From the NCBI RefSeq assembly GCF_001655005.1, contig NZ_LXET01000054.1, positions 248,001 through 312,000 on the forward strand: a stretch of DNA of 64,000 bases, read 5' to 3'. The position numbers and the translations under genes were made by a program. Within the stretch, counting starts at the first letter, position 1, and each line of letters begins with the position of its first letter. Source of the DNA: Hafnia paralvei ATCC 29927 (lineage in GTDB: Bacteria > Pseudomonadota > Gammaproteobacteria > Enterobacterales > Enterobacteriaceae). Under the pieces are notes generated by a model. That model did not search any database, had not been told where the DNA came from, and worked only from the letters and a program-made list of their open reading frames with translations. This document shows, in pieces, positions 58,934 to 64,000 of this stretch.

Positions 58934-59287
58934 TTTGTTCTCCCTTGTTACTGGCAATAAAAGCCGCCTGAATAAACAGGCGGGCCGTGGATAAAAACGG
59001 CTCTGATACCGGAACAGGGAATGTGGTGATGGCAGCGCCGGAACGGGGGAAGCATGCACGCGGGTATTTTGCAGGGCTGTTCAGCGGGGACGGGGAACAA
59101 GAGTAGCGGCAGGGCATCAGAACCCCATTTTTTCTTATCAGACACTTTAACCTCCGTGAGTGAAATAACAAAACGGCAACATTTCTGCTGCCGTTCTCAC
59201 ATTGGTAATATAGGTCTGAGATTTTTTTGAATGTCATTTCAGGTCTGTATTGCTGTCTCCACTCACTTTATTTTCAGCGTAAAGCCC
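58934..59287. other. Gene-poor gap with one hairpin
   Basis: A 354-base stretch between the zinc-ribbon gene and the 325-residue protein. A 65-residue GTG-start ORF at 58948-59145 has a GGAGG nearby, but its proline- and histidine-rich sequence looks non-coding. A terminator-like hairpin lies at 59172-59195. Otherwise I see nothing. Confidence 0.45.
59172..59195 (-). terminator. Hairpin terminator after the RHH-tailed gene
   Basis: AACGGCA (59172-59178) pairs with TGCCGTT (59189-59195); on the minus strand the stem is followed by TTGTTATTT. It lies 93 bases after the stop of the gene at 59288. Confidence 0.6.
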
Positions 59288-60265
59288 TCACTCACCACCA
59301 CAGGTTTTTCGGTAATGGTCATTAATCAGCGTTTCCAGCATATCGCTGATGCGAACCCCGCTGCGTTCAGCCATAAAGTCCAGTCGTGTTTTGGTGTCGT
59401 TCTTCAGGTAGGTATTCAGTGCTTTTTTATCGGTACGGGACTGGCGTAATTTTTGCTGGTTCCAGGCTTTATTCAGGTTCAGAAGGAATAAACGCTTTGT
59501 GTCCGGTGCGTCACCCCATAAATCCAGCGCGGCACGTAGTGCCAAATTGCGCTCGGAATGACTCAGTGGCGTGAGCCAGGTCGTTAATCCGGGCGTGGAT
59601 AAACTCATATAGAGTCCGCCGATATTACCGGCTTTCTCCTGCTGAACTTTTTGCAGGTTGTTCCAGGCCCATAATACCGCGTCTTCTTCATCCGGCAGCC
59701 ATTTTAACGGCAGCGGTTTGCTGTAAATGATTTTCCACCGATCTTTCAGTTTTTCGAATACCTGTTTCTTAAGGTGATTCACAGGTGGCGTGGAAATGTA
59801 AATGTTGTCAAAGAAGGTGATGAGAATATGCATTCTCTCCTGATGACTTGCCGGAGATAAACTCAGATTTATTCGCTGATACCAGTTTTTCCCGAATTCA
59901 GCATTTGCTGGCGGGCCAATGCCAAACTCATAATCCCCGGCCATACAGAGATACGCCCATAGCCAGAAAGTGGCCCGCTCATTCTGACGAAGCCAGTCAA
60001 AACTATCCAGTGGAAGCACATTTTCATCACGGGCTGTTTCCATTTCAGACAGCAGTCCTGTCTGCTGGTTTTTATCCGGGATGGCCTGATTAATTAGCTG
60101 GTTTAACGCCTGTCGACAGCTTTCTGCATCCTGCCTGGGAACATTGCTGGTGTTAATTTTGTTGCTGGCATTCAACCATCCGGCATAAAACGCGCAAACT
60201 CTCAGGTCCCGACTCGTTATGAGTCCTCGCTTGCCATCATCATAATTTACAGCCATTATCAACAC
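59288..60265 (-). CDS. Hypothetical protein with a ribbon-helix-helix-like C terminus
   Basis: A 325-residue protein of unknown family. The first 270 residues are tryptophan-rich and helical (RATFWLWAYLCMAGDYE near 93, AVLWAWNNLQKVQ near 208). The last 45 residues (KALNTYLKNDTKTRLDFMAERSG and a following helix, in part) resemble an Arc/MetJ ribbon-helix-helix, a DNA-binding module. It could be a site-specific regulator or replication-linked protein. The 1.55 kb upstream of it contains no gene. Confidence 0.6.
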   Translation of the reverse strand: MLIMAVNYDDGKRGLITSRDLRVCAFYAGWLNASNKINTSNVPRQDAESCRQALNQLINQAIPDKNQQTGLLSEMETARDENVLPLDSFDWLRQNERATFWLWAYLCMAGDYEFGIGPPANAEFGKNWYQRINLSLSPASHQERMHILITFFDNIYISTPPVNHLKKQVFEKLKDRWKIIYSKPLPLKWLPDEEDAVLWAWNNLQKVQQEKAGNIGGLYMSLSTPGLTTWLTPLSHSERNLALRAALDLWGDAPDTKRLFLLNLNKAWNQQKLRQSRTDKKALNTYLKNDTKTRLDFMAERSGVRISDMLETLINDHYRKTCGGE

Positions 60266-61816
60266 CTCATAAATTAAATTACACAGTAGTGGTGGTTGTA
60301 GTGATTGTCGTGGTTATACAGTAGCATAATGATGGTTTTCACGTCACCAAAAAACACATCTGGTAGTCATCGTGAAGTAAGGTTGTGGTTATATTGTGGT
60401 TTTTACTGGGTTTTATCATGGTTTTATAGTCGTTATTTTTAGTGTTCTATCCCTTTTATTCGCCTTGTTGCCCTGTTCTGTGTCTGTATTCTAGCATCTC
60501 TATACACTCAGTGTACTCTCTCGTTAGCCCGCCTGCACGTTCTCTGTTTTGCCCCATCATGGCGCCTTGTTCGCTTCTTGATGCATTTCTGGCATCAGGT
60601 AGGGTTATCTCTTCATATTTTCATTCGTTGCTCAGAATCAGTATTAAGGCATTCTATGGGGAGTAATGATTTAGGGGTTAATCTGGCTGGGGGTTATTTG
60701 AGATGATGAAGTGTCTTTTCTTCTGGTTGTTGAAAAGATAATTCCAGAGTGAGTGTTTATGGTTCTTATTGCATGTAAAGACTGTCTGGTGCTGCTTTGG
60801 TTGGTGTTACTATCAGGCTGAGTGTGTTGGATTGGTAATAATATAATAAAGAAGGGTGATATAACAAAGAAGGGGTGATTACTGAAAGTATAATGAGTGT
60901 TGATTACTAAACTTTGGGTTGTTATCAGGAAGATGGTGTTTATTACAGGATTGATTGTTGCTGGTAAGAGAGTCATGACTACAGAAATGAATAAGACGAA
61001 TAACTTATGGTGGCTTGATTACTGCCCTGGTGGACAGTTATTAGAAACAGGGTAACTATTGGGTAGGGCTATTGGTGGGTTAAGATTACAGACCATTAAG
61101 TCATGACAGGTGCCCATTGCTTATCTGTTACCAAAGTCATCAGTAACCGTTACACGACTGACGACAGAACTGAGAGAGTAATAAGTATCAGCCTGAGAAT
61201 AAGCTCACGCTGAGTGGCGTGGTCAGCACGATCGCAATGCGTCGTGAGTATATTGGCATTACCCTTTCCCATTAAGGCTTGTTATAACGATAGCTAACCA
61301 CGGCAAGTCATTCGTTACCCAATAACGACTGAATGGTCTGAAGCCTTTCGTGCGTGTATTTACCTGGGCTTTATTCACATCAATGAGAACGTGAGCTAAA
61401 GGGTATGAAGAGTGACTGCGAGATAATGGTAAGCGACGTAGCGGGTGACCTGAGTCATAGCCAGGGGATATACCAGTCAACTGGAATGCAGTACGTGAAA
61501 TTGAACGTGTTTATCCAGGGTCAGTATGCGAGGAATGATTAGCGCATTAACAAGATATTATTTAACAGAGGGGTGAACGTTGTAATATTTTATTTCGCTG
61601 AATATTCCTGTAAGCCCGTATAACCACGTTTGAGTTAATATTGATGGAAAGCTACGAGTGAATTGATTGCGTTGCTCTTGGTGCGTTACAGCGCGCTTTA
61701 TATGGGGAGAGAGACTGCCCGTTGGCTGACCAGAAAGTTAATATCCGTTTCTGTATTGTTATCGGTTCACCGGGTAATGTATCGGGCGTTTAACTCAACG
61801 GAGGCAGGTGTTATCC
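60266..61816. other. 1.55-kb gene-free region
   Basis: No ORF in this stretch has a good start, ribosome-binding site and protein-like composition. The first 160 bases have repeated GTGGTT/GTTGTAGT elements (60285-60420). The segment 60700-60960 is GT-rich on the plus strand. From 61040 to 61330 there are several GGTAAC/GTTACC and TATTGGGTA-type elements in both orientations. Possible contents are an origin, oriT, regulatory RNA, or sites for the neighbouring RHH-tailed protein. None is proven. Confidence 0.5.
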
Positions 61817-62221
61817 ATGAAAGCAGACGTACAGTACGCATTTCATCATTTTGGTATCCCGGTGCAGGATGGTAATACTGCAGGCAAGTTCAGTGCCAGC
61901 GCGGGGATGTATACCACCGATAATCCAGGCAAGTTTCGGGTGCAGTGGCATCGTTTCACTGATGACTCGCCGCTCCATCCGTTGCTGAAAACCGTTCCAC
62001 ACGTGGCGTTTAAGGTCAGTAGTCTGGCTGAGGCGATTGCGGGCGAGACGGTTATCCTGGGGCCTTATGAACCTATCGATGATTACCGGGTGGCTGTTAT
62101 TGATGACGGCGGTATACCGATTGAACTGATTGAAACCACGCTCAGCGATGAGGAACTGTGGGCGCGTGCAGCCTCCGGACAGGGGAGTTTGTACCGGAAG
62201 CCAGAAGAAGCGTCAGAGTGA
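61817..62221 (+). CDS. VOC/glyoxalase-like protein
   Basis: A 134-residue protein with a vicinal-oxygen-chelate (glyoxalase/bleomycin resistance) pattern: FHHFGIPVQD at the N terminus and HVAFKVSSLAEAI...GGIPIELIE with a terminal acidic strand. The spacing of histidine and glutamate suits a metal site. The ATG at 61817 has GGAGG about 12 bases upstream; an in-frame GTG at 61808 is possible. It is one of the few plus-strand island genes and is convergent with the OLD gene. Substrate unknown. Confidence 0.75.
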   Translation: MKADVQYAFHHFGIPVQDGNTAGKFSASAGMYTTDNPGKFRVQWHRFTDDSPLHPLLKTVPHVAFKVSSLAEAIAGETVILGPYEPIDDYRVAVIDDGGIPIELIETTLSDEELWARAASGQGSLYRKPEEASE

Positions 62222-62279
62222 AATAACCAATGGCACAAGGCTTCACTGCGTCAGTCAATGGCGATAACCTTTCACTTTC

Positions 62280-62329
62280 AGAGGCACACGGCATCATACC
62301 GATTAATCCGGGATAATCTGCGTGCCTCT
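62280..62329. terminator. Inverted repeat between convergent VOC-like and OLD genes
   Basis: AGAGGCAC (62280-62287) pairs with GTGCCTCT (62322-62329), with a smaller palindrome inside the loop (near 62300-62318). It lies between two converging stop codons. On the plus strand it is followed by TTGGCTT, a weak T-run. Confidence 0.55.
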
Positions 62330-62397
62330 TTGGCTTCATATTGCCAGCTAACCTGCCAGCAGATGTATCTAGGTGAGGCTACTGGGACTCCTCTGCG

Positions 62398-63998
62398 TCA
62401 CTGAAGCATGTCCCGTATTCTGCGCATCCAGCCGAGGACTTCACCCTCAGGATCGCGTTCGTGGATACGGGCGGCAGTCATCAAAGGGAACGCCCGTTCT
62501 GCCAGACGAGCCTTGGCAGGATTATCTTTCATCACACCGTCAAAGCCCTGAGCCAGCGAATAGGCTTCTGCAAACACTTTTGGCGTAGCTTTGCCTCCGA
62601 CAGGATGATCGGTGACCGCGATCATCACACCAAAGGCGTCGTGGATAGCATCGGGATGAAGGTAACTCTCGACTTCATGTTTCAGCGTCTGTGCCGCCCA
62701 GCATCCGTTACCCCGTGCGTTGACGGCATCCACCGCTTCAGCATAGGCAGGAACGTCCCGATCGTAGATGTGTATCTCCCTGCGGTTCAGAGCACGAAGA
62801 TAATTTTCATTCACCCAGTGCTTGAGCGTTCCTCCCCCCAGTACGATAAATGCCACTCGCTCGTCGTTATCAAGGTCAGGAAGGGTGTTGTCTTCTGCAT
62901 GCAGCGCTTTACTGAGTGCTTTAAAGGCGGTGACATCGGTTGGTCCTTCGACACAGAACAGCAGTCTGACCCGGTTGTCTGGTGTGACGCCCAGCGTATC
63001 GGTAACGATGCCAAAAACGTCAGCACCGGCCTGAATGGTCGGCTGCCCGGTAGCGGCATCACGGGATACAAAGCGGATGCTGTCCCCTGGTAGCTCTGCA
63101 GCAAAGCCCGGACTGTGCGTGGTGAGGATAACCTGGCAACCGGCTTCCAGTGACAGAGATTTAAACGATTCAATTAATATGCGCTGATAGTTGGGATGTT
63201 GCGAGGTTTCGGGTTCTTCAATGGCGTAGATGATACTGCGGCGATTGCTGGACTTAAGCCGCCGTTCTGCTTCGGCTTTAAAAAAGCTGACCAGCACCAG
63301 ACGACGGACGCCGCTCCCGCGTTTATTCAGAGGGATCCCCCCATCAGTATTGAGCCCGACGGAGAACAGCCCTTGCCATTTTGCCGGCGTGGGAGGCGTA
63401 AATTCAGGGGTGAGTTCTCTCGCCAGACCGGGTTCAATGGTTTTCAGCGCCTCATGGGTGTTTCGGGCAATCTCTTCTGCTTTTTGCTGGACCCTTAACT
63501 GGATCCTGGCAATGTCTTCCTGTACTTCGGCTAGAGCAGCCGTGATGGCGGCCTTCATCGGACTTTGCACTTCATCGTCGGAATCCCGGCTGCTTCTGTC
63601 GCTCTGGAAAAGTGCAAACATCGGCAACCAGCTCTCGATTTGCTCCCAGATACGCTTTGTGTCTTCTTTAGCTTTTCCGACGGCCAGCAGCGTTTCAGTT
63701 AACTGTAAATCGGCTGATGCTGCCCATATGGCCTTTCGCATTCCGGGGTTCCCTTTGAGGGGAACATCGAGCCCGAGATCTTTCACCCGGGCCTGGAGCT
63801 CTTTTTCCTTAAGCTCGAGGAGATTCTGAAAACCCACTGCAGCCGGATGGTTTGCAATCACGAAAATCTCAGCGGTTGGTTTTTTGTTACTGCAGTTGTA
63901 GATCTTGCGAATTAGAAGTGAGCCGGTGCTGCTTAGCAAAAATTCTTCTGCCAGTGTCGTTTCAGCGCCGGAGTCCAGCGTCAGGGAAGAGGGGTGAT
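62398..63998 (-). CDS. OLD-family ATP-dependent endonuclease (5'-truncated by window)
   Basis: The C-terminal 533 residues of an OLD-family nuclease. The frame stays open to the right edge, so the N-terminal Walker A lies outside. Visible are an ABC-like signature region (RGSGVRRLVLVSFFKAEAERR near 63340), Walker B YAIEEPETSQHPNYQ, the H-loop TTHSPG, and a TOPRIM domain (FCVEGPTDVTAFKAL and YDRDVPAYAEAV). OLD nucleases interfere with phage or plasmid DNA. Whether it is a stand-alone OLD, Gabija GajA or a retron-type partner depends on genes beyond 64000. Confidence 0.88.
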   Translation of the reverse strand, partial: HPSSLTLDSGAETTLAEEFLLSSTGSLLIRKIYNCSNKKPTAEIFVIANHPAAVGFQNLLELKEKELQARVKDLGLDVPLKGNPGMRKAIWAASADLQLTETLLAVGKAKEDTKRIWEQIESWLPMFALFQSDRSSRDSDDEVQSPMKAAITAALAEVQEDIARIQLRVQQKAEEIARNTHEALKTIEPGLARELTPEFTPPTPAKWQGLFSVGLNTDGGIPLNKRGSGVRRLVLVSFFKAEAERRLKSSNRRSIIYAIEEPETSQHPNYQRILIESFKSLSLEAGCQVILTTHSPGFAAELPGDSIRFVSRDAATGQPTIQAGADVFGIVTDTLGVTPDNRVRLLFCVEGPTDVTAFKALSKALHAEDNTLPDLDNDERVAFIVLGGGTLKHWVNENYLRALNRREIHIYDRDVPAYAEAVDAVNARGNGCWAAQTLKHEVESYLHPDAIHDAFGVMIAVTDHPVGGKATPKVFAEAYSLAQGFDGVMKDNPAKARLAERAFPLMTAARIHERDPEGEVLGWMRRIRDMLQ

Positions 63999-64000
63999 CG

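Larger units (their letters stand above)
47557..64000. mobile_element. Genomic island integrated at tRNA-Phe (partial)
   Basis: The island begins at the tRNA-Phe fragment and runs off the window. Nearly all genes read on the minus strand. The content is typical of enterobacterial CP4/ICE-derived islands: AbiE, the cbtA-cbeA-radC-klcA-yafZ module, DUF905, unique envelope-protein cassettes and an OLD nuclease. No integrase, transposase or conjugation gene is seen here; integrase would be expected near the intact tRNA. Confidence 0.8.

Noticed and set aside
58948..59145. 65-residue GTG-start ORF with GGAGG upstream
   Set aside because: The site is good but the predicted protein is Pro/His/Cys-rich without secondary structure pattern and overlaps a likely leader; not supported enough to call a gene.
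60442..60666. 74-residue plus-strand ORF
   Set aside because: Serine/tyrosine-rich random-looking sequence, no ribosome-binding site; treated as chance.
60671..60976. 101-residue minus-strand ORF
   Set aside because: Composition is low-complexity (Thr/Ser/Ile/Pro/Asn), arising from GT-rich DNA; no ribosome-binding site, no family resemblance.
1..64000. CRISPR array, rRNA genes or complete insertion sequences
   Set aside because: No regularly spaced repeat array, no rRNA-like sequence and no transposase were found on reading through the window.

Overview
The window looks like chromosomal DNA of an enterobacterium (order Enterobacterales). Most genes up to about 33 kb are recognisable orthologues of Escherichia coli genes (opgC, yihO/P/Q/U/V/W, ompL, the fuc regulon, hdeD, yhjX, yneE, ylaC, ydcR, pitA), but the gene order differs from E. 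coli. A Hafnia-like genus is my best guess from this gene combination. That is an inference, not something the sequence proves.

Layout. (1) 1-1.3 kb: the tail of an unidentified gene and opgC (periplasmic glucan succinylation). (2) 1.4-13.6 kb: a sulfoquinovose (SQ) catabolic cluster: regulator yihW (csqR), kinase yihV, reductase yihU, a class II aldolase, a GalM-type mutarotase, a fucose-isomerase-like protein, sulfoquinovosidase yihQ, two GPH transporters (yihP, yihO) and porin ompL. The E. coli isomerase YihS and class I aldolase YihT are missing and appear to be replaced by unrelated protein families, so this is a hybrid sulfoglycolysis pathway. (3) 13.6-22.1 kb: a complete L-fucose regulon, fucPIKUR divergent from fucAO, with a strong CRP-like site and four copies of a short motif in the shared promoter region. 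(4) 22.3-32.9 kb: hdeD, yhjX with a phased YpdB-like promoter element, a small cupin, yneE, ylaC, a CioAB-type cytochrome bd oxidase with a DUF2474 small subunit, ydcR and pitA.

(5) 33.0-47.4 kb is the most unusual part of the core-like DNA. Serine palmitoyltransferase, acyl carrier protein, an SDR reductase and a fatty acyl-AMP ligase form one operon (minus strand), divergent from a GNAT-type bacterial ceramide synthase candidate. This is the enzyme set, and from memory the gene order, of the Caulobacter ceramide pathway. Beside it lie a second LptF/LptG-like permease pair, a YtfJ paralogue, a CHAD-like protein, a Wzx-type flippase, three related thymidylate-kinase-like P-loop kinases and a phosphopantetheinyl transferase. 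I read this as a sphingolipid synthesis, modification and export locus; the export and head-group parts are hypotheses.

(6) 47.56 kb to the end: one end of a genomic island. A 22-nt copy of the 3' end of tRNA-Phe followed by that tRNA's terminator marks the junction, so the intact tRNA and probably the integrase lie beyond the window. The island carries an AbiE toxin-antitoxin system, the CP4-type module (DUF4942, DUF957 remnant, DUF5983, CbtA/CbeA, DUF987, RadC, antirestriction protein, YafZ, DUF905), a cassette of small envelope proteins under a WYL-type regulator, a zinc-ribbon/glycine-zipper protein, an RHH-tailed protein, a 1.5-kb gene-free stretch, a VOC-like protein and an OLD-family nuclease cut off by the window end.
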